A stretch of DNA of 29,830 bases, from positions 1 through 29,830 of the forward strand of contig JAEYVF010000025.1 of assembly GCA_023432005.1 (NCBI GenBank), given 5' to 3'. How positions within the stretch are numbered: position 1 is the first letter of the stretch; each line of letters starts with the position of its first letter. The position numbers and the translations under genes were made by a program. The notes beneath the pieces are model-generated. The model saw only the letters and a list, made by a program, of their open reading frames with translations. It searched no databases and had not been told where the DNA came from. Source of the DNA: Actinomycetes bacterium. Its GTDB lineage: Bacteria; Actinomycetota; Actinomycetes; Actinomycetales; Microbacteriaceae. Shown piece after piece: positions 1-7,742 of the stretch.

Positions 1-1600
1 CGGTGCGCCACGCGCCCGTGCCCGCGCGCGCGACCGCGGCCGACGCGCCCGCGGCGGTGTCGATCGCGAAGGAACCTGACCCCGCGTCGAAGTAGGTCAC
101 CTTGAGCACGATCGACGCGGACCCGGATGCGGCGCTCGCGAACCGCGGATCCACCTCGAGCACGAAGCCCGTGTCGCCCGCCGCGGCATCCGTCGAGAGC
201 CCCTCGTGGGCGACGCCGTTGTCCTCCTCGAACACGTGCGCGTGCACGTCGACATCGGTGCGGTGCGCGACCGAGCCCGGCTCGTCGACCTGCACGATCC
301 AGCGCTCGAGGTTGCGCACCCACGGCCGCGCGCGCCACGATTCGGGGTCGTCGAACGGCCCCGACTCGGGCTCGGCCCAGTACGTGTCCTCCGCGTCGCG
401 GAAGGCGGCCCACGCATCCGCCGAGGTCGCGGCGGTCTGGCCGAGCGAGAGCCGCAGCCAGTCCCACTGCTCGGGGTACTCGGCCATGTACGACGGTCCC
501 GGCACGACGTACATCCAGTTCATGCGCAGCTGCAGCGCCTTGAGGTTCGCCTGCCGCACCGCATAGTAGACGTCATCGGTCTCATAGCCGCAGTCCGTGA
601 AGCACTCGTTCTCGGTCGCGACGACGTAGCGGCCCGAGTGCACCAGCAACGACTCGTCGACGACCATGTGCCCGTCGGGCTGGATGTGCGACCCGTAGGC
701 CGGCGCCTCGCTCAGGTGGAAGTTCGAGAGCTCCGTGATGCCCGTGCGGATGCCCATGCCGGCATCCACGGCCTGTCGCGCGAGCAGGTCGTCGGCCGCG
801 CCGAAAGGCCCCCACGGGTAGTCCTCGCCCGTGAAGACGAGCTTGTCGGCGTGGTCGCCGAAGAGCTCGACGAGGTCGTCCCACGCGTGGGCGTACCAGG
901 CGAGGTACGCCTGCTCGTCGAGGTCGCCCGCGTCGACCGCGGCCGTCACCATCTCGTAGTCGTACTCCGCCCACGTGAAGGCGCCCGGCACGTACACGAA
1001 CCGCAGCCGCGGGTCGGCCGCGAGGCCGAGGTCGACGAACAGCATCCGGTAGGTGCCCATGAGGTGGCCCCACACGCACTCGTCCCAGATCGGCACGTGC
1101 CGCTGACCGTCGTAGTCCGGGCCGTACGTCGACACCCCGCACTCCTCGACGACCCAGCGCGGCGCCCAGTCCTCGCCGCTCGCGAAGATCCGCATCCAGA
1201 AGTCGCCCGGCTCCCGCAGCTGCGCGTCGAGGCCGTCGAAGCTCATGCCCTGGGCCGATCCGGATGCCGTGCGGTCGATGGTCTTCTCGGGCGTCGGCCG
1301 CAGCTGCCGCCAGCTCACGTCGATCGAGCGCACGGCGACGAGCTCGGATGCGTCGGCATCCTCCGAGAAGTAGCCCGAGTTCGCCGCGGGCCGCACCCAC
1401 TCGGGCAGCGACCAGTCGTCGCCGTCGACGATCGTCACGCCCGTCGGCCCCGCGTCGACGAACGGATGCCGCGGCCCGATGTCGAGTTCGATGCCGTCGC
1501 CGCCCGCCGCGGTCGGCAGGGGCTCGGGCGCCGTCATCGTGCACCCCGCGAGCGCGAGCACGACCGCGGTCGCCGCGAACGCGCCACGGGCATCAGGCAT
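1..1600 (-). CDS. Secreted lipoprotein, glycosidase-like (3' end outside window)
   Basis: I translated this frame by hand from the ATG at 1600; it stays open for 533 codons to the window edge, so the C-terminus is missing. The N-terminus is a very short lipoprotein signal with lipobox LALAGC and Cys20 as the lipidated residue. The body is rich in Trp, Tyr and acidic residues (GDDWSLPEWV, FTGEDYPWGPF, ATENECF), as in TIM-barrel glycoside hydrolases, and the last 100 or so residues look like a beta-sandwich (FVLEVDPRF, IVLKVTYFDAG). I cannot name a GH family. The start overlaps the stop of the upstream kinase gene by 8 bases, so it is the last visible gene of the ABC/sugar operon. Inferred role: cell-surface attack on a glycan whose products the ABC transporter takes up. 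It could instead be a non-catalytic binding protein. Confidence 0.75.
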   Translation of the reverse strand, partial: MPDARGAFAATAVVLALAGCTMTAPEPLPTAAGGDGIELDIGPRHPFVDAGPTGVTIVDGDDWSLPEWVRPAANSGYFSEDADASELVAVRSIDVSWRQLRPTPEKTIDRTASGSAQGMSFDGLDAQLREPGDFWMRIFASGEDWAPRWVVEECGVSTYGPDYDGQRHVPIWDECVWGHLMGTYRMLFVDLGLAADPRLRFVYVPGAFTWAEYDYEMVTAAVDAGDLDEQAYLAWYAHAWDDLVELFGDHADKLVFTGEDYPWGPFGAADDLLARQAVDAGMGIRTGITELSNFHLSEAPAYGSHIQPDGHMVVDESLLVHSGRYVVATENECFTDCGYETDDVYYAVRQANLKALQLRMNWMYVVPGPSYMAEYPEQWDWLRLSLGQTAATSADAWAAFRDAEDTYWAEPESGPFDDPESWRARPWVRNLERWIVQVDEPGSVAHRTDVDVHAHVFEEDNGVAHEGLSTDAAAGDTGFVLEVDPRFASAASGSASIVLKVTYFDAGSGSFAIDTAAGASAAVARAGTGAWRT

Positions 1601-2543
1601 CCGAGGTCTCCGCACCGGCATCCGCGACCTCCGCGCCGGCGAGATAGCGGACCTCGATGCGGGCCGCGAGCGGGGCGACGTCCGCCGGGTCGAAGACCGC
1701 GGCACCGGGGCGCAGGGTGTTCGCGGCGGCGACCGCCGACGCCGAGCGCAGGGCCTCGGGCAGCGCGATGCCGTCGTCGAGGGCGAGCAGCAGCCCCGCG
1801 AGGAACGAGTCGCCCGCCCCGACCGTGTATCGGCCGACGGGCGGCGAGGTCACGCGCCAGGCGCCCTCGGCGTCCACCCCGAGGCTCCCGGATGCGCCGT
1901 CGGTGACGATCGCGACGCTCGCACCGCGCGCGCGCAGGCGGGCCGCGAGCTCCTCGAGGTCTCCCGCGCCGACCGCCTCCTCGGCCTCCGCGCGGTTGAC
2001 CTTGACGAGCTCGGGACGCGTGCGCTCGAGCACGGCGGCGAGTGCGGAACCGCGGAGGTCGACGGCGAGCCGCACCCCTCGATCGACCGCTGCCGCGAGC
2101 GCCTCCGCGAGCACCACGGTGCGGTCCTCAGGCACCGAGCCCGACACGGCGAGCCAGCCCCTGTGCACGCGCGCGAGCGCCGCGGCGACCGCCTCCCAGG
2201 CCGCGTCGTCGAGCTCCGGCGCCCGCTCGTAGAACTCGGTGATGCGCCCGTCCGAGGCGTCGACGACGCTCACGCACATGCGCGTCGGCTCGCTCGACGG
2301 CACGGGCTCGACGAGCACGCCGTCGGCGTCGAGCGTGGCACGGATGCCCTCGCCGACGGCGCCGCCGAGGGGCGCGATCGCACGCACGAAGCCGCCGAGC
2401 GTGTGAACCGCGCGAGCGACGTTGAGCGACTTGCCTCCCGGGAGCGCGAGCTTCCAATCGGGCCGGTGGATATCGCCCACCTCGAGCTCCGGCACACCGT
2501 AGGTGACGTCGAGTGCGGGCGAGAGCCCGAGGCATGTGATCAC
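1593..2543 (-). CDS. PfkB sugar-phosphate kinase, LacC/FruK type
   Basis: Protein of 316 residues starting at GTG. It has the 1-phosphofructokinase/tagatose-6-phosphate kinase signatures: an N-terminal LGLSPALDVTY, the substrate loop PGGKSLNVARA (about 35-45), KVNRAEAEE in mid-protein and the anion-hole motif VGAGDSFLAG with Asp245 as the expected base. Enzymes of this family phosphorylate ketose phosphates (fructose-1-P or tagatose-6-P) to the bisphosphate with ATP. That product is the substrate of a class II aldolase such as the one at 8831-9676, which supports a tagatose-6-phosphate kinase role. The start overlaps the stop of the upstream kinase as GTGA (2540-2543), which implies translational coupling. 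An alternative is plain 1-phosphofructokinase, but no fructose PTS is present here. Confidence 0.85.
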   Translation of the reverse strand: MITCLGLSPALDVTYGVPELEVGDIHRPDWKLALPGGKSLNVARAVHTLGGFVRAIAPLGGAVGEGIRATLDADGVLVEPVPSSEPTRMCVSVVDASDGRITEFYERAPELDDAAWEAVAAALARVHRGWLAVSGSVPEDRTVVLAEALAAAVDRGVRLAVDLRGSALAAVLERTRPELVKVNRAEAEEAVGAGDLEELAARLRARGASVAIVTDGASGSLGVDAEGAWRVTSPPVGRYTVGAGDSFLAGLLLALDDGIALPEALRSASAVAAANTLRPGAAVFDPADVAPLAARIEVRYLAGAEVADAGAETSDA

Positions 2544-3472
2544 GCGCTCAGCTCCGCTTCGACCTCCGCGCGTGTCGCCTGGCCACCGGTGCCGCCGGCC
2601 CCGCGCGTCGAGAGCGACCCCGCGACGGCGGCCCAGCGCACGGCCTCGGCGAAGGGTCGGCCGTCCAGCCACGCCGCGAGGAAGCCGGCGTCGAAGCTGT
2701 CGCCCGCGCCCGTCGTGTCGACGACGTCGAGCACGAGCCCGGGCGCGCGCACGACCTCGCCGTCGGGTGTCGCGGCGAAGCCGCCCGCCGCCCCGTCCTT
2801 CACGACGACGACGGGCCCGCGGGCCGCGAGCGACCGTGCGGCCTCCACGGCATCCGCGGGCTCGTCGCCGAGCGCACGCGCGAGGGCGATCGCCTCCTGC
2901 GCGTTCGGCAGCAGCAGGTCGAGGTGCGGCAGGCACTCCGCGACCCCGGCCCACGCCTCTGCCGGGTCCCAGTTGGTGTCGAGGCTCGTCGTCGCGCCGC
3001 GCGAGCGCAGCTCGGCGAGCACGCGCGGCAGCTCGGCGACGAGCGCGGGCACGAGGAAGAAGGATGCGACGTGCAGGTGGGTGGCGTCGTCCGCGGCCGC
3101 GAGCACGTCATGCGCCGTGACCCGCGCGAGCGCCCCCGTGAGGGTGAGGATCGCGCGGTCGTCGGGCGCCGACAGGATGACCGAGACGCCCGTCGGCTCG
3201 TCGCTCATCACGGAGACGGATGCCGTGTCGACCCCCGCCAGCTCGAGCAGCTCGCGCGTGCGCGCGCCGAACACGTCGTCGCCGACGCGGGCCACGAGCG
3301 ACGTCGCGACGCCGAGGCGCGCGAGCCCCGCAGCGCAGATGCCGGCGCTCGAGCCGAGCACGAGATCCGCCCCCTCGAGCAGCTGCTCCGCCTGGCCGAA
3401 CCGGGGCACGACGTCGCCGCGCAGCACGAGGTCGAGGTTGGCGTCGCCCGCCACGAGCACGCGCGCCGTCAT
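2540..3472 (-). CDS. PfkB carbohydrate kinase, ribokinase-like
   Basis: Protein of 310 residues. The N-terminus MTARVLVAGDANLDLVLRGD, the GxxAGxxAxGLARLG segment (about 40-54) and the C-terminal TTGAGDSFDAGF (Asp258 as catalytic base) mark a ribokinase/PfkB enzyme closer to free-sugar kinases than to FruK/LacC. Because the sugar comes in through an ABC transporter and so is not phosphorylated during uptake, a first kinase is needed; this gene is the best candidate, making a 6-phosphate for the SIS protein. ATG overlaps the upstream permease stop (ATGA, 3469-3472), and its own stop overlaps the next kinase. The substrate is not readable from sequence. Confidence 0.85.
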   Translation of the reverse strand: MTARVLVAGDANLDLVLRGDVVPRFGQAEQLLEGADLVLGSSAGICAAGLARLGVATSLVARVGDDVFGARTRELLELAGVDTASVSVMSDEPTGVSVILSAPDDRAILTLTGALARVTAHDVLAAADDATHLHVASFFLVPALVAELPRVLAELRSRGATTSLDTNWDPAEAWAGVAECLPHLDLLLPNAQEAIALARALGDEPADAVEAARSLAARGPVVVVKDGAAGGFAATPDGEVVRAPGLVLDVVDTTGAGDSFDAGFLAAWLDGRPFAEAVRWAAVAGSLSTRGAGGTGGQATRAEVEAELSA

Positions 3473-4341
3473 CCCTTGAGCCCCGACATCGTCATCGTCT
3501 GCACGAACTGCTTCTGCGCGAAGAGGAAGAACAGCACGAGCGGGAGCGTCGCCACGACGTTGCCCGCCATGAGCAGCGACCACTGCGTGCGCCGCGTGCC
3601 CTGGAAGTTCGCGATGCCGAGCTGCACCGTGAACCAGTCCTCGTTGTTGATCGCGATGAGGGGCCAGATGAGGTCGTTCCACGAGCTCAGCAGCGTGAAG
3701 ATCGCGAGCGTCGCCATCGCCGGCCGGGCGAGCGGAAGCACGACCCGCAGGAAGATCTGCAGGCGGTTCGCGCCGTCGAGAGCCGCGGCCTCCTCGACCT
3801 CCGCGGGGATCGACAGGAAGAACTGCCGCATGAGGAAGATGCCGAACGCGGATGCGAGCCACGGCACGAACGCGGCCGCGACGGTGTTCACGAGGCCGAG
3901 CTTCGAGAACATGATGTAGGTCGGGATCATGAGCAGCTGCGTCGGGATCATGATCGTCGCGACGATCATGAAGAAGCCGACGTTCCGGCCCCGGAACTGC
4001 AGGCGCGCGAACCCGTACCCGGCGAGCGAGCACAGCACGATGTGCGACGCGATCGACACGACCGAGACGATCGTCGAGTTCGCGAGCCAGCGCACCACAT
4101 CCGTCGTCGTGAAGAGCGAGAAGAAGCCGTCGAGGGTGAGCCGCGACGGGAAGAACGGGGGCGGGAACTTCACGAGCTCCTCGGCTGGCGAGAGCGAGGC
4201 GAGCAGCATCTGCGCGAACGGGATCACGAAGATGAGCGCGATGGGCGCGAGCACGAAGTGCCACGGACTGAACCGGCCCTTGGGCTTGCGCCCCCGCCCC
4301 TCGGCCGTGTGGAGGGCGCGCGTGGCCGTCGTGATCGCCAT
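3469..4341 (-). CDS. ABC sugar transporter permease (MalG/AraQ type)
   Basis: Protein of 290 residues with six predicted membrane segments, the first at about residues 28-48 after a basic cytoplasmic tail. The EAA loop that contacts the ATPase is clear: EVEEAAALDGANRLQIFLRV followed by PLARPAM. Length and the C-terminal TMSGLKG ending are typical of the MalG-like partner of CUT1 sugar importers. The start codon overlaps the upstream permease stop by one base (TGATG, 4339-4343). No ATP-binding subunit is encoded in the window; CUT1 systems in actinobacteria often share one MsiK-like ATPase encoded elsewhere, which is the likely arrangement here. Confidence 0.93.
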   Translation of the reverse strand: MAITTATRALHTAEGRGRKPKGRFSPWHFVLAPIALIFVIPFAQMLLASLSPAEELVKFPPPFFPSRLTLDGFFSLFTTTDVVRWLANSTIVSVVSIASHIVLCSLAGYGFARLQFRGRNVGFFMIVATIMIPTQLLMIPTYIMFSKLGLVNTVAAAFVPWLASAFGIFLMRQFFLSIPAEVEEAAALDGANRLQIFLRVVLPLARPAMATLAIFTLLSSWNDLIWPLIAINNEDWFTVQLGIANFQGTRRTQWSLLMAGNVVATLPLVLFFLFAQKQFVQTMTMSGLKG

Positions 4342-5309
4342 CAGAACGCCTCCAGCTTCCGGCTGCGCGCGTAGAGCACCATGCCGATCGTGATGAGCAG
4401 GGTCACGAAGAACAGCACGTAGGCCGCCGCCGAACCCCCGCCGAAGTCGAGCGCCTTGAAGGCTTTCTCCCAGAGGTAGTAGACGATCGTCTTCGTCGAA
4501 TCGAGGGGACCGCCTCTCGTCGTCGTGTAGACGAGATCGAACAGCTGCAGTGCGCCGATGACCTGCCAGATCGTGACGAACACCGTCACGGGGCTGAGCT
4601 GCGGCCACACGATGCGCCAGAAGGTCTGCCAGCGGTTCGCGCCGTCGATGCGCGCCGCCTCGAGCAGGTCGCCCGGCACATCCTGCAGGGCCGCGAGGTA
4701 GATGACGGTCGTGAACGCCGCCTGACCCCACAGCGACATGATCGCGATGACGATCATCGCCTGGTTCGGGTCCTCGAGCCAGCCCTGCGCGGGCAGCCCG
4801 AGCGAGCGCAGCACGTTGTTGGCGAGGCCGAACTGCGGGCTGAAGAGGTAGGTCGACAGGATGCCGGTCGCCGCCGCCGAGGCGACGAACGGCACGAAGA
4901 TCGCCGTGCGGTAGAGGCCGATGAGCGGGATGTCGCGGTTGAGCGCGACGGCGAGGAACAGCCCCAGCAGCACCGAGGCGGGCACGAAGAGCAGCACGAA
5001 GAGGCCCGTGTGCGACACCGCCGCCCAGAACTCCTCGTCGCTCAGGAGCTTGCCGTAGTTGTTCCCGCCGACCCACTTCGGCGGCGCGAAGCCGTTCCAC
5101 TTCTGCAGCGAGAGCACGAACGCCCACACCGCGGGGAAGATCGAGAGGCCCAGGATGATGACCATCGCCGGGGCGACGAACGCCCAGCCGGTGAAGTCGG
5201 CGAACCCGCGGCGCTTGCGGGCGCCCGCGCGCGTGTCGGGTGCCGACCCGCGGGGGCTGCCGTCCGCATCCGCTCGCGGAGCCTCGCGTGTCTCGGTGAT
5301 GGTCGCCAT
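4341..5309 (-). CDS. ABC sugar transporter permease (MalF/UgpA type)
   Basis: Protein of 322 residues. A cytoplasmic tail of about 40 charged residues is followed by six membrane segments beginning with FVAPAMVIILGLSIFPAVWA. The EAA loop reads LLEAARIDGANRWQTFWRI with PQLSPV after it, as in CUT1 importers. The ATG at 5309 is preceded by a perfect AGGAGG (complement of 5315-5320), 5 bases upstream, the strongest ribosome-binding site in this operon; this makes sense because the gene follows the SIS gene with a 29-base gap rather than an overlap. It forms the channel with the permease at 3469-4341 and is fed by the binding protein at 6283-7584. Confidence 0.93.
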   Translation of the reverse strand: MATITETREAPRADADGSPRGSAPDTRAGARKRRGFADFTGWAFVAPAMVIILGLSIFPAVWAFVLSLQKWNGFAPPKWVGGNNYGKLLSDEEFWAAVSHTGLFVLLFVPASVLLGLFLAVALNRDIPLIGLYRTAIFVPFVASAAATGILSTYLFSPQFGLANNVLRSLGLPAQGWLEDPNQAMIVIAIMSLWGQAAFTTVIYLAALQDVPGDLLEAARIDGANRWQTFWRIVWPQLSPVTVFVTIWQVIGALQLFDLVYTTTRGGPLDSTKTIVYYLWEKAFKALDFGGGSAAAYVLFFVTLLITIGMVLYARSRKLEAF

Positions 5310-5338
5310 CGTCGCCTCCTCGACCTATCTTGTCGGCG

Positions 5339-6217
5339 TCAGGAGAGCACGATCGACCGCGTCAGGTGACGCGGCTTGTCGGGGTCGAGTCCGCGCGAGA
5401 CCGCCGTGTCGACCGCGAGCTGCTGCGCGAGCGCGAGCTGCACGAGCGGGTCGGCGTCCGACTGCACCACCTGGGCGCCCGTCGCCTCGATGTCGCGCGC
5501 GAGGTCGTCGTCGCGCACGCCGAGCAGCCACACGAGCGAGCCGGGGTGCGCGACCGCGAGCGGGCCGTGGCGGTAGTCGAGCAGCGGGTACGACTCGGCC
5601 CACGCCTGCGCGGCCTCGCGCACCTTGAGCGCCGCCTCCTGGGCGAGGCCGTAGGTCCAGCCGCGACCGAGGTAGACGATGTGATCGAGGCCCTCGGGGG
5701 TCTGCGGCGCGCCCGCGGCGAGCGCCTCGGCGGCCTGATCGGGCAGGGCGGAGACGTCGTCGCCGAACGCCGCGCGCGCGAGGAAGAGGAACGTCGTCGG
5801 GAAGCGCGTCTGCACGACGGAGCGCTCGTCGGCGAAATCGAGCAGCAGCACCTCGTCGGCGAGCTCGGCCACCGGCGAGTCCGCGACGCCCGTCACGACG
5901 ATCTTGCGCACACCCTCGGGCACCTCGTGCAGGGCGTCGATCACCTCGGTCGTGGTGCCGGAGCGCGAGATCCCGAGCACGGCGTCGTAGGGGCGCCACG
6001 GCCGGGGCTCGGATGCGTAGGCCGCGTCCGTCTCGCCGAAGCCCGCGGCCTCCCGCAGCAGAGCGAACGACTCGGCCACGAAGGCGGAGGTGCCGCACCC
6101 GATGACGAGCATGCGCTCGCCCGACCGGGTCAGCATCCGCGTGGCGTCGTCGAGGAGGTCGAGCGAGCGACGCCAGATCTGCGGCTGGCTCTCGATCTCG
6201 AGGGAGGTGATGTTCAT
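5339..6217 (-). CDS. SIS-domain sugar-phosphate isomerase/deaminase (AgaS/GlmS-C-like)
   Basis: Protein of 292 residues with two SIS folds. The first has VIGCGTSAFVAES (38-50) and the phosphate-binding ISRSGTTTE (83-91). The second has EAALKVREAAQAWAE and DYRHGPL, matching the isomerase half of GlmS, including the Glu that does proton transfer there, and ends PRHLTRSIVLS, like the GlmS tail. It lacks the glutaminase domain, so it should act on a sugar phosphate directly: either amino-sugar-phosphate deaminase/isomerase (AgaS-like, giving tagatose-6-P and ammonia) or a deglycase (FrlB-like). It is shorter than E. coli AgaS. It sits between the binding protein and permease genes, with tagatose-type kinase and aldolase nearby, which favours the AgaS-like reading. 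Confidence 0.85.
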   Translation of the reverse strand: MNITSLEIESQPQIWRRSLDLLDDATRMLTRSGERMLVIGCGTSAFVAESFALLREAAGFGETDAAYASEPRPWRPYDAVLGISRSGTTTEVIDALHEVPEGVRKIVVTGVADSPVAELADEVLLLDFADERSVVQTRFPTTFLFLARAAFGDDVSALPDQAAEALAAGAPQTPEGLDHIVYLGRGWTYGLAQEAALKVREAAQAWAESYPLLDYRHGPLAVAHPGSLVWLLGVRDDDLARDIEATGAQVVQSDADPLVQLALAQQLAVDTAVSRGLDPDKPRHLTRSIVLS

Positions 6218-6246
6218 GAGGGGATGCGCTCCTGCGGCGGGGTGGG

Positions 6247-6274
6247 GGCGGGGCGGCCGGCTGACCGCCCCGCC
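6247..6274 (-). promoter_or_regulatory. GC-rich intercistronic hairpin
   Basis: Perfect 10-base inverted repeat: GGCGGGGCGG at 6247-6256 and CCGCCCCGCC at 6265-6274, with an 8-base loop. It lies in the 65-base gap between the binding-protein stop and the SIS start and is not followed by a T run in the direction of transcription. It is likely a 3'-end stabiliser or partial terminator that keeps binding-protein mRNA above that of the permeases, as known for other sugar ABC operons. Confidence 0.6.
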
Positions 6275-6282
6275 GGGGTGGA

Positions 6283-7584
6283 TCAGTTGTCGGCGAGAGC
6301 CTCGTCGGCCTTCTTCGCGGCGTCCTCGAGGGCCTCCTTCGGGTCGCCCTGACCCTGGAGCACCTTCGAGATGGCCGATCCGATGGCCTCGGAGAGCCCG
6401 ACGTAGCCCGCCACCGTGGGACGCGACTTCACCGCGTTCTCGTTGTTGGCGGCCATGATGTCGATGCCCGGGAGGGCGTCGACCTGGGCCTGGAACTCGG
6501 GGCTGTCGATCTCGCTCGCGCGGAGCGGCAGGTTGCCGAACTCGACGTTCCAGCGCACGTCCTGCTCCGGGGCGGTGAGCCACTTGAGCAGCTCGACCGA
6601 CCAGTAGTTCTCGTTGACGTCCTGCGTGTCGAAGAGCGCCCAGATGTCGGGGCCCGAGACGGTCTGGTGGTCGCCGTCGGTGCCCGGAAGCACGGTGACG
6701 CCGTACTGCGTGCCGGCCGTGTTGAGGTCGTAGAGCTGCCACGGGCCGGAGGTCATCATGCCGATGCGGTCGGCCGCGAAGAGCTGCGCGAACTTGGTGT
6801 CGGTCTGGTCGAGGTAGATGCTCTTGTCGTCGACGGCCATCTGGCGGAGGAACTCGAGGGCGTCGACGCCCGCGTCGCTCGCGAAGGCGGCGGTGCCGTC
6901 GTCGTTCAGGATCTCGCCGCCGTTCTGCCACAGGTGCGGCCAGAACTGCCACGTCGTCTCCTCGGACCCCGACACCGAGTAGGCGTAGCCGTAGGTCTCG
7001 GTCGACGCGTCGGTGAGCTGCTTCGCGGCCTCGCGGAAGTCGTCCCAGCTCCACTCGTCGGTCGGGTACTCGACGCCCGCGGCGTCGAAGACCGTCTTGT
7101 TGTAGATGAGCGAGAGGTTGTCGACGAGGGCGGGGAAGCCGATGATCTTCTCGCCGGTCGGCTGGACGGTGGCGCGCGCGGCCTCCGAGAACTCGTCCCA
7201 GCCGAACGACGGGTCGTCGACCTCGTCGCGCAGGTCGAGCGTGCGACCCGATGACTCGAGCTCGCTCGCCCACGAACCGAAGGAGTAGGAGATGTTGGGG
7301 TAGGTGTCGCTCGCGAAGCCCGCGGAGAGCTTCTGCAGCAGCTCCTCGGTCGACGAGGCGCCCGAGGAGATGTCGACGGTGACGTTGGGGTGCAGTTCCT
7401 CGAACTCGGCGGCGAGCCCATCCAGGATCGTCTGAGCCTCGTCGGCCTGACCCGTCCACCAGGTGATGGTGACGTCGGCCTCCGGGTCGAGCTCGGTTGC
7501 GCCTCCTGCGGAGCATCCGGTGAGCGTTGCTGCGGCTGTTGCGGTGGCTGCGGCGAGGGCGAGCCAGGTGATGCGACGGTGCAT
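6283..7584 (-). CDS. ABC sugar-binding lipoprotein (family 1 solute-binding protein)
   Basis: Protein of 433 residues. Signal peptide MHRRITWLALAAAT with lipobox LTGC places the lipidated Cys near residue 23. The mature part begins VTITWWTGQADEAQTILDGL and contains LSLIYNKTVFDAAGVEYPTD, the hallmark hinge region of CUT1 binding proteins, then IGMMTSGPWQLYDL. It captures sugar outside the membrane for the permeases at 3469-5309. The longer upstream reading (to 7731) was rejected because the ATG at 7584 has GAGAGGACACC just before it and gives a proper signal peptide. It is the first gene of the operon, transcribed from the shared region at 7585-7742. Confidence 0.95.
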   Translation of the reverse strand: MHRRITWLALAAATATAAATLTGCSAGGATELDPEADVTITWWTGQADEAQTILDGLAAEFEELHPNVTVDISSGASSTEELLQKLSAGFASDTYPNISYSFGSWASELESSGRTLDLRDEVDDPSFGWDEFSEAARATVQPTGEKIIGFPALVDNLSLIYNKTVFDAAGVEYPTDEWSWDDFREAAKQLTDASTETYGYAYSVSGSEETTWQFWPHLWQNGGEILNDDGTAAFASDAGVDALEFLRQMAVDDKSIYLDQTDTKFAQLFAADRIGMMTSGPWQLYDLNTAGTQYGVTVLPGTDGDHQTVSGPDIWALFDTQDVNENYWSVELLKWLTAPEQDVRWNVEFGNLPLRASEIDSPEFQAQVDALPGIDIMAANNENAVKSRPTVAGYVGLSEAIGSAISKVLQGQGDPKEALEDAAKKADEALADN

Positions 7585-7742
7585 TGCGGTGTCCTCTCGT
7601 GCGGTGAGACCTATCGTGAGACCGAGACTGAGCGATTCGCTAGCAGAATGCGTGATTCGATCACCACAAATGCGCACTTGATGCATAGTCGGCCCGCACT
7701 TCCTACGCTGACAGCACCACCGGATGAGCACAGGAGCCGCCC
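7585..7742. promoter_or_regulatory. Divergent promoter/operator region, ABC operon versus amidohydrolase
   Basis: 158 bases between divergent genes, less GC-rich than the flanks. It holds two short palindromes: AGCGATTCGCT (7631-7641) and GTGATTCGATCAC (7652-7664). On the plus strand, TACGCT at 7704-7709 is a plausible -10 box for the amidohydrolase, giving a leader of about 27 bases with AGGAG at 7732-7736. The sequence TGAGCGATT at 7629-7637 resembles the half-sites in front of the DeoR-family gene (10996-11080), so the same repressor may act here. The minus-strand promoter is not clear to me. Confidence 0.5.

Noticed and set aside
582..1544. 320-codon minus-strand frame inside the lipoprotein gene
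   Set aside because: Mostly Arg, Gly and Ala; the frame one base off, starting at 1600, has a lipobox and normal composition, so this is a shadow.
206..1906. 566-codon open frame on the plus strand
   Set aside because: It runs antisense to the lipoprotein and kinase genes, is rich in Arg, His and Pro with no family pattern, and is the expected mirror frame of high-GC genes. The same holds for other long plus-strand frames between 1479 and 6458.
5339..6217. GlmS glucosamine-6-phosphate synthase
   Set aside because: Only the isomerase half is present; the glutaminase domain and its N-terminal Cys are absent.
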